A stretch of 64,000 nucleotides of DNA from an uncultured delta proteobacterium (GTDB lineage: Bacteria; Desulfobacterota; WTBG01; CAIYCZ01; CAIRTM01), in assembly GCA_903881505.1 (NCBI GenBank), contig CAIRTM010000077.1, forward strand, positions 1 through 64,000, in the 5' to 3' direction. The notes below the pieces were generated by a model. That model did not search any database. It saw only the letters and a list, made by a program, of their open reading frames with translations, and had not been told where the DNA came from. Positions 1-9,353 of the stretch are shown one piece after another. Position 1 is the first letter of the stretch. Each line of letters opens with the position of its first letter. The position numbers and the translations under genes were made by a program.

Positions 1-129
1 AACAATAAATAATTGCTAATTAATCTTTTCTAGTAGTCTATATATAGAAATAAGCAAAGCGTTCGTATGTCTCATAAAAAGGACACAACACCAAATTAGA
101 AGCCCGCAATATTCATCATGGAAATTATC
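1..129. other. AT-rich left edge without a gene
   Basis: This stretch is visibly much richer in A and T than the rest of the window. I see no ORF, RNA gene or convincing terminator in it. It lies just downstream of the yggS stop codon. It could be an intergenic spacer, the edge of an island, or simply local composition. Confidence 0.4.
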
Positions 130-816
130 TCAGCGAGGACCGAATACGATCGTGCCGGGCCTGACCATGGTTGCGCCTTCTTCGATGGCAATACGGTAAG
201 AGTCGGTCATGCCCATTGAAAGCGTATCAAGGCAGGTCATGCCAAGGCCCCGCAGCTGGTCAAACAGATGCCTGGTTTTTCGGAACGCTGCGCGCACATC
301 ATCACCCGCGCCCAGTGGCCCCATGGTCATCAGCCCATCGAGGCGCACATGTTCAAACGTGCATAGCCCGCGAGCAAGACCGGCAAGCGCTTTGAGATCG
401 GGCGCGACACCGGTCTTGGACGCTTCAGAGGCGCTGTTGACTTCAATATAGACCGGCACAACACGACAAAAACGGGCCGCCCGGGTATCGATGGCCCGGG
501 CCGTCTCCAGCGAATCAACCGTTTGCATAACATCAAAAACCTGCAGGGCCTTATTTATCTTGTTGGTCTGCAGGTGCCCGATCAAATGCCACCTGACCCG
601 GTCAGCATCAGGCCCGAGGGCCGCTCGCGCCTGCTCGGCCTCCTGCACATAATTATGCCCAATATCGGTGGCCCCGGCCTCAATTACCTCAAGCATTTCC
701 TCTGCGCTGCGCGTTTTGGCGGCAACAACGATGGTGACGCGGGCCGGTATCTCGTCTCGCAGGCGTTGGTATGTGTCCGCAATGCTCATTGACAGCACCA
801 TCAGTAAGTAACCCAA
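130..816 (-). CDS. yggS: YggS/PROSC family PLP-binding protein
   Basis: Alanine-racemase-fold, single-domain protein that binds pyridoxal 5'-phosphate and maintains cytosolic PLP and amino-acid homeostasis; no robust enzymatic activity is known for the family. The PLP lysine lies in VAAKT (residue 34 with this start), followed by a GHNYVQE motif (usually GENYVQE), WHLIGHLQTNK, a SMGMTDSY phosphate-binding segment and the C-terminal RPGTIVFGPR. Length 228 aa is normal. The start is a TTG directly behind a strong GAGGAGG sequence; ATGs at 801 and 789 are alternatives but lack a Shine-Dalgarno match, and the TTG puts the lysine near its usual position. The gene stands at the end of a minus-strand run, behind the aldehyde dehydrogenase remnant. 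Confidence 0.9.
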   Translation of the reverse strand: MGYLLMVLSMSIADTYQRLRDEIPARVTIVVAAKTRSAEEMLEVIEAGATDIGHNYVQEAEQARAALGPDADRVRWHLIGHLQTNKINKALQVFDVMQTVDSLETARAIDTRAARFCRVVPVYIEVNSASEASKTGVAPDLKALAGLARGLCTFEHVRLDGLMTMGPLGAGDDVRAAFRKTRHLFDQLRGLGMTCLDTLSMGMTDSYRIAIEEGATMVRPGTIVFGPR

Positions 817-863
817 AGCCCTCCTCGAAGCGACGCAGGCCCCTCCAGAGCACGCTTTTCACG

Positions 864-942
864 CGCTATCGGGATCGGAATCGGGACCGGGGACGTGCTC
901 GAAACTTCAAAACCTTCGCTTGCGACACCGATCCTGATAGCG
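864..942. repeat. Inverted repeat with hexamer-like TCGGGA motif
   Basis: Arms at 864-878 (CGCTATCGGGATCGG) and 928-942 (CCGATCCTGATAGCG) are complementary at 14 of 15 positions, separated by about 49 nt. The left arm runs into a degenerate hexamer series (TCGGGA, TCGGAA, TCGGGA, CCGGGG). It lies between yggS and the aldehyde dehydrogenase remnant. No T-run follows, so it does not look like a standard terminator. It may be a dispersed intergenic repeat of this genome; that cannot be tested with one copy. Confidence 0.5.
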
Positions 943-963
943 ATGTATCAAAAAAACAGGGGG

Positions 964-1345
964 CCTAAGCCCCGCGAGCTTCACTTCCAGATATTCAGCA
1001 ACGCCTTCCTGCACGCCTTAGCGGCCCAGGCCGCTGCCTGCATGCCCCCAAACAGCGCGGCCGCAACTGTCGGGTTACTATGTCGTTGATACCGGCAGGG
1101 ACAAAGCGAAGCCCTTCAAGCATGCGCATGGAGCTCGCAAGGCCTTCGCTCCGCTCCCGCATCAGCTGCCAGGCCCGGCACAAAAGCTCCGAGCGCGCAT
1201 GGGCGGTCGTGGCCGACCACGACGTAAATGCCCGGGAAGCGTCAGCCCGGCTTCCGTCCGGCACGATGCCGGCCACCTCGCCGGTAGCCGGATTATAACC
1301 CTCAAAACCGGCGGCAGCTGTCATCCATTTTCCATCGATCAACAT
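964..1345 (-). pseudogene. Aldehyde dehydrogenase remnant (GabD/SSADH-like)
   Basis: The start region is a normal NAD(P)-dependent aldehyde dehydrogenase N-terminus (LIDGKW, YNPATGEV, about 70 residues) behind an intact AGGAGG ribosome-binding site. After SEGLASSM the reading jumps straight to the C-terminal part of the same family: MLEGLRFVPAGINDIV corresponds to the GLxYGxVGIND segment, and in shifted frames ALFGG, then GSGLGR and GVAEYLEVKLAGL follow. The whole middle, including the catalytic Cys and Glu (roughly 350 residues), is missing, and at least one frameshift and a stop after SGLGR interrupt the tail. A further short deletion is likely near residue 34 (ADASRAFTSW). It sits downstream of aroF and paaK. 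Confidence 0.85.
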
Positions 1346-1431
1346 GCCATGCCTCCTGTAATCGGCAAAGCATACCGCGGCTGCCCGGCGCAGACCGCCT
1401 GCGCTTGTCCGGGCAGGGGATTCAAGGCGTG

Positions 1432-2451
1432 CTAACGCGCGGGCGCTCTGGCAACCAGCCCTGCGAGCGCGCCCACCTCGCGCATCAGCTGCTCGAACTG
1501 GGCCGGATACAGCGACTGCGGACCATCCGAAAGGGCCCGGGTCGGATCGCAGTGCACCTCGATCATCAGGCCGTCGGCGCCGACCGCCACGGCTGCCCGG
1601 GCAAGCGGTATCACCTGATCGCGCCGGCCGGCAGCATGGCTGGGGTCGACGATGATCGGCAGGTGGCTGACCGCCCGTACCGCAGGTATCGCGCTCAGAT
1701 CAAGCGTGTTGCGCGAATGGTCGGCAAACGTTCGCACGCCGCGCTCGCACAGAATGATGCGCCGGTTGCCCTCGGAGGAGATGTACTCGGCCGCCATCAG
1801 CAGCTCCTCGATCGTTGCCGACATGCCCCTTTTGAGCAGAATCGGCTTCGGACTTTTGCCCGCGCGCTTGAGCAGGCTGAAATTTTGCATATTGCGCGCC
1901 CCGATCTGGACGATATCGGCAACCTGCTCGACCAGGGCGATATTTTCATGGTCGATCGCCTCGGTCACGATCAGAAGACCGGTCTCCTCACGCACCGTGC
2001 GAAGTATTTCAAGGCCCTTTTCCCCGAGGCCCTGAAAGCTGTAGGGCGAAGTGCGGGGCTTATAGGCCCCGCCCCTGAAAAAACGCGCGCCGGCTGCCCT
2101 GACCACACGCGCTGTGTCCAGACACTGTTTCATGCTCTCCACCGCGCAGGGCCCGGCCATAACCGTCTGATGACCGGCCCCGACGCGAACATCTCCGAAC
2201 TCAATAACTGTATCCTCGGCCTTGAAATCGCGTGAAACCATTTTATAGGGCTTTGACACATGAATGGCGTCTTTGACGCCCTCCAGCGCCAGAAACGGCG
2301 CGGATTCAAGCGGGCCCGAGTTGCCCACGATACCGATGGCGGTGCGTTGCGATCCGGGGACCGGCACCGGCGTATATCCCATGCTTTCAATAAGATGGAT
2401 CACCGCATCAACCTGCGGTCCGGTCGCGTTTTTATCCATGACGATCAGCAT
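1432..2451 (-). CDS. aroF: 3-deoxy-7-phosphoheptulonate (DAHP) synthase, type I-beta
   Basis: First enzyme of the shikimate pathway: condenses phosphoenolpyruvate and erythrose 4-phosphate. The first ~70 residues form a ferredoxin-like regulatory domain ([22 protein letters not shown]) as in Thermotoga-type enzymes. The catalytic TIM barrel follows with [40 protein letters not shown] and the metal/phosphate motif [11 protein letters not shown] chose the ATG at 2451 because AAGGAG stands about 8 nt upstream; the in-frame start at 2469 has no ribosome-binding site. Length 339 aa fits the family. It follows the paaK-type ligase by 46 nt on the same strand and is probably co-transcribed. Confidence 0.93.
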   Translation of the reverse strand: MLIVMDKNATGPQVDAVIHLIESMGYTPVPVPGSQRTAIGIVGNSGPLESAPFLALEGVKDAIHVSKPYKMVSRDFKAEDTVIEFGDVRVGAGHQTVMAGPCAVESMKQCLDTARVVRAAGARFFRGGAYKPRTSPYSFQGLGEKGLEILRTVREETGLLIVTEAIDHENIALVEQVADIVQIGARNMQNFSLLKRAGKSPKPILLKRGMSATIEELLMAAEYISSEGNRRIILCERGVRTFADHSRNTLDLSAIPAVRAVSHLPIIVDPSHAAGRRDQVIPLARAAVAVGADGLMIEVHCDPTRALSDGPQSLYPAQFEQLMREVGALAGLVARAPAR

Positions 2452-2497
2452 CGGCGTCACTCCTTGCAAGCAGTTAAAAAACCCACCTTCAGAGGGG

Positions 2498-3796
2498 TCA
2501 GTCAGTACGGTTGTCTATCACGCGCACTGCCTTTCCTTCAGTTTTTGGCAATGTGTTCGGCTCCACAAGATCTACGCGGGGCGTTATCAGAATATCGCTG
2601 CGCAGCTCTTCCGTGATTTTCTTTCTCAAAAGTTCAAGCTGCTTTAAATCGCCGGAGAAAAACTCCCGCGCGACCTCGACCCGCACAATCATGTGGTCAT
2701 TGTAGCCCTTGCGCTCGAGGATGATCTGGAAATCAGTGCCCACCCCGTCGGTCTCCATCAGCTTTTTCTCGATCTGGATGGGGAATATGTTCACGCCCTT
2801 GATGATGAGCATGTCGTCGGTACGGCCGGTAATGCGCTCAATGCGGCGGTGGGTGCGGCCGCAGGCACAGGGCTGGGCAATAATGCGCGTGAGATCTTTT
2901 GTGCGGTAGCGCAGGATCGGCATGCCCGCACGCTTCAGCGTGGTCATAACCAGCTCGCCTTCAACACCGTCGTCAACAGGCTCAAGCGTGTCGGGATCGA
3001 TGATCTCCATCAGGAAATTATCCTCCCACACATGCAGGCCTGCCTGGCACTGGCACTCAAAACCGACGCCGGGCCCGTTCATCTCGGAGAGCCCGTAGGA
3101 GTTAAAGGCCTTCAGTCCGTAAAACTCCTCAATTCTGTGCCGCGTTTTTTCCGAGTGCGGCTCTGCTCCCAGAAAAGCTATCCGCAGACGGGTGTCCCGG
3201 CGCGGGTCAAGCCCCATTTCATCGAAAACCCCGGTCAGATGCAGCGCATAGCTGGGAATGATATGTACAGCCGTTGTTTCAAAATCCCGCATAAGCTGTA
3301 TCTGGCGCTTGCTGTTGCCGGCGCCCACGGGAATCGTGAGCGCGCCCAGGCGCTCGGCGCCGTAGTGAAACCCGAGCCCGCCGGTAAACAGGCCGTAGGT
3401 CATCATATTCTGGAACACGTCCGCTTTGCGCATACCGGCCATGTACATGGAACGGGTGAGCGTATCCGTCCAGGCATCAATGTCTGCCGCGGTGTGGAAT
3501 ATCACGGTTGAGCGGCCGGTTGTGCCCGACGATGAGTGCATGCGCACAAGCTCGTCCTTTGCGGCCGCGAGCAGCCCGTAGGGCCAGGACGTGCGCAGAT
3601 CGTCCTTGGTCGTGAACGGAATGCGCCGGATATCATCGAGGCTTTTGATCGCAGCGGGCTCAAAGCCTGCCCCGGCGAACAGCTGCTTATAAAACGGCGC
3701 ATTCGCCGCACGGCTGACCGTCGTTTGCAGGCGCGCAATCTGCAGCGTCTCCAGATCGTCCCGCGGCATGGTTTCAATCTTCTCGTCCCAGAACAT
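2498..3796 (-). CDS. paaK: Phenylacetate-CoA ligase (PaaK family)
   Basis: AMP-forming aryl-CoA ligase of the ANL superfamily, expected to activate phenylacetate or a related aryl acid with ATP and CoA. Visible motifs: phosphate-binding SSSGTTGRS (residues 88-96), YGLSEMNGPGVG near residue 240, the adenylate hinge YRTKDLTRI, and a C-terminal PaaK domain with GRTDDMLIIKGVNIFP and a final PKTEGKAVRV. Length 432 aa is typical. GGGAAGGA stands before the ATG. Followed by aroF. In anaerobes such ligases are often found beside aromatic-acid or indolepyruvate oxidation genes; none is seen here, so the exact substrate is not fixed by context. Confidence 0.92.
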   Translation of the reverse strand: MFWDEKIETMPRDDLETLQIARLQTTVSRAANAPFYKQLFAGAGFEPAAIKSLDDIRRIPFTTKDDLRTSWPYGLLAAAKDELVRMHSSSGTTGRSTVIFHTAADIDAWTDTLTRSMYMAGMRKADVFQNMMTYGLFTGGLGFHYGAERLGALTIPVGAGNSKRQIQLMRDFETTAVHIIPSYALHLTGVFDEMGLDPRRDTRLRIAFLGAEPHSEKTRHRIEEFYGLKAFNSYGLSEMNGPGVGFECQCQAGLHVWEDNFLMEIIDPDTLEPVDDGVEGELVMTTLKRAGMPILRYRTKDLTRIIAQPCACGRTHRRIERITGRTDDMLIIKGVNIFPIQIEKKLMETDGVGTDFQIILERKGYNDHMIVRVEVAREFFSGDLKQLELLRKKITEELRSDILITPRVDLVEPNTLPKTEGKAVRVIDNRTD

Positions 3797-3840
3797 GCGT
3801 GGATCCTTCCCGGCAGCCTGGGCCTGGCACAGACTGCTGC

Positions 3841-3873
3841 AAAAACAAAAAGCCGCCCGCGAAAACGCGGGAC
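3841..3873 (-). terminator. Rho-independent terminator after asnB-archease
   Basis: Read on the minus strand: a 6-bp stem CCCGCG/CGCGGG (3856-3871) with a 4-nt loop, a short GGC spacer, then two T-runs. It lies 134 nt beyond the archease stop and just upstream of paaK, so it would end the asnB-archease transcript. Confidence 0.6.
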
Positions 3874-4006
3874 GCGCTTAAAAAACCTGCTCGTGTACAG
3901 CCGGTACGAGTATAGGCAGGCACCCCGCATGAGTCAAGGATAAAAGCTGCCGGCGGGCCTGCGGCGCCGGATAGCGCCTGTGCCCCAGTGCATCAACGGC
4001 CCCGTT

Positions 4007-4432
4007 TCACGTATCAAAAATAACGGTGGCCGTATATCCTGCGTCAGTGTGCCGCACCCGCAGCCTATGGTAGGTTGCCGCTTTCACGAGAGACGTGACA
4101 GCATGCCGTACCGGATCATAGTGCTCGCCGTATGCGCGGGCCTCAAGGCAGCTGCCATCCAGAACGACACGGAAACGCGAAAACACGATGTGTTCGGTAT
4201 CAAACACATACAGCACGCTGTTCAGCCAGTCCACCAGCAACTCTTCGATTGAATCGCTCCTGCAGGCAAATTCGCGTTCAAGCACCGGCTGCACGCCGGC
4301 GGCATCGACCATGATGTCAAACATGGCAAACGCAGTACGCTCAAACAGCTCAGCCATGCTGCGCCCGAACACGCGCACACCGGTATCGGCGGTATGGTCG
4401 ATCAGTTCATATATGTCGTTTGTACGCGCCAT
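4007..4432 (-). CDS. Archease
   Basis: Small cytosolic protein of the archease family, known as the activating partner of RtcB RNA ligase (assists metal loading and guanylylation). Family signatures are clear: ELIDHTADTGVRVFG with the metal-ligand region DHTAD (12-16), ELLVDWLNSVLYVFD in the middle, and VKAATYHRLRV near the end, with a terminal Asp. Length 141 aa is typical. It starts 9 nt behind asnB on the same strand and so is probably co-transcribed with it; no rtcB is present in the window, which is unusual because the two genes are often near each other. Confidence 0.92.
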   Translation of the reverse strand: MARTNDIYELIDHTADTGVRVFGRSMAELFERTAFAMFDIMVDAAGVQPVLEREFACRSDSIEELLVDWLNSVLYVFDTEHIVFSRFRVVLDGSCLEARAYGEHYDPVRHAVTSLVKAATYHRLRVRHTDAGYTATVIFDT

Positions 4433-4441
4433 CGCTCGCGG

Positions 4442-6340
4442 CTAGATCCCCAGGACATCCGACTCATCAACAATCACCCGGTGCCACAGCTCAAGGTACA
4501 CCAGGGCCCAGAGCCGGTAACTGTGGTCTGCGCTGCCCTGCATATGCTCGCGCAGCAGGCGCTCAATCGCGGCGCGACGGAAATACCCGCGCGATGCTGT
4601 GCGGCTGTCGAGCAGAACGTCGTGCGCGGGCTGCCTGAGATCTTCCCGGAACCAGCGCTGCAGGGGCACGCCGAAACCCATTTTTTTGCGATGCAGAATT
4701 TCGGGCGGGAGTTTTTTCTCAAAGGCTTTTTTAACGCAGTATTTTGACATGCTGCCGCGCAGCTTCATCCGGGCCGGCAGCCTGGCGGCGAATTCCATCA
4801 GCTCATGGTCCAGGAACGGCGAGCGCGCTTCCAGCGCATGCGCCATACTGGCGATATCGACCTTGGCCAGCAGGTCATAGGGCAGATACAGGGCCACATC
4901 CGCGGCAAGCGTGCGGTCAAGCAGTGACGGGGCCCGGCAGCGCTGCAGCGCCTCAGCCATCAGCCGCACCGAATCGCAGGAGCTGATCGCCTGCGCAAAG
5001 GCGGGGTCGTACAGATCGCGCTTCATCTCTTCCGTAAAATAGCACAGCCAGCCGACATAGCGCCGGGCTGGATCGGCATGCAGGCCGGACAGAAAACGCT
5101 TTGCCCTTCGAAGAGGGCTCCAGCGCGCCTGCCGGTGCGGCAGGAACCGCGCAAGAGCGCGCAGCGGCGCGCACGCACAACCCGGCACCCGCGCAGCCAT
5201 CATGTTGGCATAGTAGCGCTCATAGCCCGCGAATGACTCATCGCCCCCGTCGCCGTTGAGCGCGACCGTGACATGCCTGCGGGTGAGTTCGGCCACGTAC
5301 CACGTGGGCACGCAGGAGGGATCGGCATACGGCTCACCGTAATGGCGGATGATATCCGGAAGAACCCGCAGGGCCTCCGGTTTTACAACGTACTCGGTAT
5401 GCTCGCAGCCGAACAGGCCGGCAACCCGGTGCGCATACGGCAGCTCGTTAAAATCCTGGTCCTCAAACCCGATCGCGAATGTTTTTATGGGCCGGTCCAT
5501 GAGAGCGCTCATCTGCGCGACAACCGCGCTGGAGTCAAGCCCGCCGCTCAGAAACGCTCCCAGGGGCACATCGCTTCGCAGCCGTATCCGTACCGCTTCC
5601 TGAAAAACAGCCCGGAAGCGTTCAATCAGTTCGTCTTCATCGGCTTCGTCGGCTTTGGGCTCATAGTTCAGGTCCCAGTACCGCCGGATCGAGACGCGGC
5701 CGTTCTTCAGGGTGAGCGTATGCGCGGGCGGCAGCTTGTATATCTGTTTGAAGATTGTCTGCGGCCCCGGCACATACTGATAGGTCAGATAATGGTGCAG
5801 GGCCTCAATGTTTACATCGCGGCTGATGGACGCATCCTGCAGCAGGGCCCTGATCTCCGAGGCGAACACAAAACCGTCTCCGGTTTCGGCGTACACAAGC
5901 GGCTTCTTGCCGACGCGGTCGCGGGCGCAGAAAAGCTCCTGCGCCCGTTCATCCCAGACGGCGAAGGCGAACATCCCGCGCAGGCGCCCGACGCACTCCG
6001 GCCCCATGTCCTCATACAGGTGCACGATCACTTCGGTGTCGGTGGTTGAGCGGAAAATATGACCGCGCGCCTGCAGCTCTGTGCGCAGCTCGGGGAAGTT
6101 ATAGATCTCGCCGTTGTATACGACCCAGACACTGCCGTCCTCGTTGCACATAGGCTGATGCCCGGCAGGCGAGAGATCAATGATGCTCAGGCGGCGATGC
6201 CCCAGGCCGGCTCTGCCGGCAACATGCACTCCGCTGTCATCCGGGCCCCGGTGGCGCAAAGCGGCGCACATGCTCTCAATCAGCGCCCGGTCCTGCGTGC
6301 GCTGCCGGTCAAAATAAATTTTTCCGCAAATGCCGCACAT
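4442..6340 (-). CDS. asnB: Asparagine synthetase (glutamine-hydrolysing)
   Basis: Converts aspartate, glutamine and ATP to asparagine and glutamate. Class-II amidotransferase domain with Cys2 nucleophile (MCGICG), RHRGPDDSG, and YNGEIYN; synthetase PP-loop LSGGLDSSAV (SGGLDS at 265-270) and the NGDGGDESFAGYERY segment. Length 632 aa is in the usual range of 610-660 for the bacterial long form. GGGAG stands about 6 nt before the ATG. Such proteins also act in surface-polysaccharide and peptide modification, but the complete motifs and neighbourhood do not specify this. It heads a two-gene unit with archease. Confidence 0.93.
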   Translation of the reverse strand: MCGICGKIYFDRQRTQDRALIESMCAALRHRGPDDSGVHVAGRAGLGHRRLSIIDLSPAGHQPMCNEDGSVWVVYNGEIYNFPELRTELQARGHIFRSTTDTEVIVHLYEDMGPECVGRLRGMFAFAVWDERAQELFCARDRVGKKPLVYAETGDGFVFASEIRALLQDASISRDVNIEALHHYLTYQYVPGPQTIFKQIYKLPPAHTLTLKNGRVSIRRYWDLNYEPKADEADEDELIERFRAVFQEAVRIRLRSDVPLGAFLSGGLDSSAVVAQMSALMDRPIKTFAIGFEDQDFNELPYAHRVAGLFGCEHTEYVVKPEALRVLPDIIRHYGEPYADPSCVPTWYVAELTRRHVTVALNGDGGDESFAGYERYYANMMAARVPGCACAPLRALARFLPHRQARWSPLRRAKRFLSGLHADPARRYVGWLCYFTEEMKRDLYDPAFAQAISSCDSVRLMAEALQRCRAPSLLDRTLAADVALYLPYDLLAKVDIASMAHALEARSPFLDHELMEFAARLPARMKLRGSMSKYCVKKAFEKKLPPEILHRKKMGFGVPLQRWFREDLRQPAHDVLLDSRTASRGYFRRAAIERLLREHMQGSADHSYRLWALVYLELWHRVIVDESDVLGI

Positions 6341-6427
6341 GGCTGCTCCCGCAGGGCATTATGTAATCACGACGGCTATTGAATTCACTTATAGCCAAAG
6401 CACACCGTTTTGCACAGTAAAAATTGC

Positions 6428-6454
6428 AAAAAAAACCCGGGCACAAGGCCCGGG
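6428..6454 (-). terminator. Rho-independent terminator of metK
   Basis: On the minus strand a 7-bp perfect stem GCCCGGG/CCCGGGC with a 5-nt loop is followed directly by eight T residues. It lies 36 nt beyond the metK stop codon. Confidence 0.88.
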
Positions 6455-6489
6455 CGGATGTACTTCTCAGCAGCAGTCCTGCTGTCGGA

Positions 6490-7653
<1,164 letters not shown>

Positions 7654-7710
7654 TGCGCGTATCCTTTCGCAAACAGAGTGAACAGATAAAAAATAATCAC
7701 ATATCAATAC

Positions 7711-7739
7711 GTTATATTCCAGACACCTGCGGTTGTCAA
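7711..7739 (-). promoter_or_regulatory. Sigma70-type promoter of metK
   Basis: On the minus strand: TTGACA (7734-7739), a 17-nt spacer, then TATAAC (7711-7716). Transcription would start near 7704, giving a leader of about 50 nt before metK. Confidence 0.75.
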
Positions 7740-7837
7740 ACCAAAAAAAATACCCTCCCAGGGCGTGGCATGTTTGCTCCCGGTGCAGCTGTGCATACCG
7801 GCACCCCCCCCTCGGGACCGTAAAAGACCCTCGGGGC

Positions 7838-7866
7838 TTTATAGTCTGAAAACTTTATGATATAGT
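7838..7866 (+). promoter_or_regulatory. Probable promoter of the suhB-dut operon
   Basis: TTTATA (7838-7843), a 17-nt spacer and TATAGT (7861-7866). It is divergent to the metK promoter and about 90 nt upstream of the inositol-phosphatase start. The -35 match is only moderate. The rest of the 306-nt gap between the metK and suhB starts (7654-7959) holds the metK promoter, this promoter and the hairpin at 7908-7941, but no gene. Confidence 0.5.
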
Positions 7867-7907
7867 TTTGAAGCTGAACAGCCGAAAACATACCATGGCC
7901 CCGGCGA

Positions 7908-7941
7908 CGGGTTGTAAGCCTGAGCAAGAGGATACAACCCG
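7908..7941 (+). promoter_or_regulatory. Stem-loop in the suhB leader
   Basis: CGGGTTGTA (7908-7916) and TACAACCCG (7933-7941) form a perfect 9-bp stem around a 16-nt loop, ending 18 nt before the ATG of the phosphatase gene. No T-run follows, so it is not an intrinsic terminator. A regulatory or mRNA-stability role is inference; I recognise no riboswitch class. Confidence 0.5.
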
Positions 7942-7959
7942 CAGGACTGGCAGCAGGTT

Positions 7960-8742
7960 ATGGAAACAGAAATGATCGCAACCGGCCTGGAGTCCCTGCG
8001 CCGCGGCGCAGACATAGTCAAAACCTCCTACGGACGGGCAACCGGCATCTCGCACAAGGGCAAGCTTGACCTTGTCACCGATACTGACCGCCGTGCTGAG
8101 GAATGCATCGTCTCGTTTCTGCAGCGCGAGACTCCGCACTGCGGTATTCTGACTGAAGAACGTGACGAAATTGCCGGTTCCGGCGCTGAGCGATGGGTGC
8201 TTGATCCGCTTGACGGGACAACGAATTTCGCGCACGGCTATCCCTTTTTCTGCGTTTCCCTGGCCCTGGAGCGCTCGGGCCGGGTCGTGTGGGGTGCGGT
8301 GCTGGATCCCCTGCGCGATGAGCTGTTCAGCGCCCGCAACGGACAGGGGGCCTTCTGCAACGGCACACCCGTGCGCGTGTCAGGCCCCACGGAGCTTGAC
8401 CAGGCGATGTTGTGCACAGGGTTTCCCTATGATATACACGACAGCGACGTGGACAACCTTGACCATTTCGCGCGTCTTATAAAAAAGGCCCGGGCCATAC
8501 GCCGCGACGGAGCGGCCGCGCTTGACCTGTGCTACGTTGCCGCAGGGCGATTTGACGGCTTCTGGGAAATGAAACTCAAGCCCTGGGACTTGGCTGCCGG
8601 GGCCCTGATCGTGACCGAGGCGGGCGGGCGCGTGAGCGGCTTTGACGGACGTGATCTGAGCCTTGGCGCAGGCGCTGTGCTGGCAACCAACGGCCGCCTG
8701 CACAGCGCCATGCTTGACATTCTCGCACTCGGCCGGAGTTGA
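7960..8742 (+). CDS. suhB: Inositol monophosphatase family protein
   Basis: Mg2+-dependent, Li+-sensitive-type sugar phosphatase; in bacteria family members dephosphorylate inositol 1-phosphate and related compounds, and SuhB also binds the rRNA antitermination complex. Motifs in order: DLVTDTDRRAE (37-47), GILTEE (62-67), WVLDPLDGTTNFAHG (79-93), and WDLAAGALIVTEAGG near residue 210. Length 260 aa is normal. First gene of a three-gene plus-strand operon; the next gene begins 3 nt after its stop. Whether the physiological substrate is inositol phosphate, fructose bisphosphate or PAP is not settled by sequence. Confidence 0.92.
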   Translation: METEMIATGLESLRRGADIVKTSYGRATGISHKGKLDLVTDTDRRAEECIVSFLQRETPHCGILTEERDEIAGSGAERWVLDPLDGTTNFAHGYPFFCVSLALERSGRVVWGAVLDPLRDELFSARNGQGAFCNGTPVRVSGPTELDQAMLCTGFPYDIHDSDVDNLDHFARLIKKARAIRRDGAAALDLCYVAAGRFDGFWEMKLKPWDLAAGALIVTEAGGRVSGFDGRDLSLGAGAVLATNGRLHSAMLDILALGRS

Positions 8743-8745
8743 TCT

Positions 8746-9330
8746 ATGCGCTCTTCATGTGTTGCCGCGCTCAGCGCGGCAATAATTCTGAGTTGTGTTT
8801 CCGCCGCTCCTGCGGAAATTTATAAATATACCGATACGCGGGGCGTTATGCATTTCACCAATATGCCGACCAGCCCGAAATACCGCCCTGTATTCCCCGG
8901 GCAAAAAAGCTCCGTCGCTTTTGGCAGCTCTTTCAATGACCGTCAATACGACCATATCATCCGCATGCTGTGCCGCGAACATCAGATGGATTTCGCCCTT
9001 GTAAAGGCGGTCATCAAGGCTGAGTCGGCCTTCAACCCCCGCGCGGTCTCCAGAAAAGGCGCGCAGGGGCTCATGCAGCTCATGCCCGATACCGCACGTG
9101 ACATGATGGTGGATGATCCGTTTGACCCGTACGACAATCTCCGGGGCGGCGTGCGCTACCTGCGCCAGATGCTTGATACGTTCGGCGGCGATGTCAGCCT
9201 CGCGCTTGCAGCCTATAACGCCGGCCCGGGCGCTGTTCAAGACTCAAATACCATGCCGCCCTATCCCGAAACACGCACCTATGTCAGGCGCGTCCTGCAA
9301 TACCGCCGCGAGTATCTGAGCATGCGCTGA
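8746..9330 (+). CDS. Lytic transglycosylase with DUF4124 N-terminus
   Basis: Secreted peptidoglycan-cleaving enzyme. A signal peptide (about residues 1-23, ending APA) leads into a short DUF4124 domain (EIYKYTDTRGVMHFTNMP). The Slt-type goose-lysozyme-like domain follows: VKAVIKAESAFNP with catalytic Glu93, KGAQGLMQLMPDTA, and LALAAYNAGPGAV. Length 194 aa is normal for this compact class. It is 3 nt downstream of suhB and 23 nt upstream of dut, indicating co-transcription. Confidence 0.93.
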   Translation: MRSSCVAALSAAIILSCVSAAPAEIYKYTDTRGVMHFTNMPTSPKYRPVFPGQKSSVAFGSSFNDRQYDHIIRMLCREHQMDFALVKAVIKAESAFNPRAVSRKGAQGLMQLMPDTARDMMVDDPFDPYDNLRGGVRYLRQMLDTFGGDVSLALAAYNAGPGAVQDSNTMPPYPETRTYVRRVLQYRREYLSMR

Positions 9331-9353
9331 CCACAGGAAGGAATATTTGAACC

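Noticed and set aside
1405-2235. Long plus-strand ORF of 276 aa opposite aroF
   Set aside because: Antisense shadow of the DAHP synthase gene; Arg/His-rich composition, no ribosome-binding site and no family signature.
7654-7710. SAM riboswitch in the metK leader
   Set aside because: The transcript start set by the promoter at 7711-7739 leaves about 50 nt of leader, with none of the known SAM-riboswitch helices.
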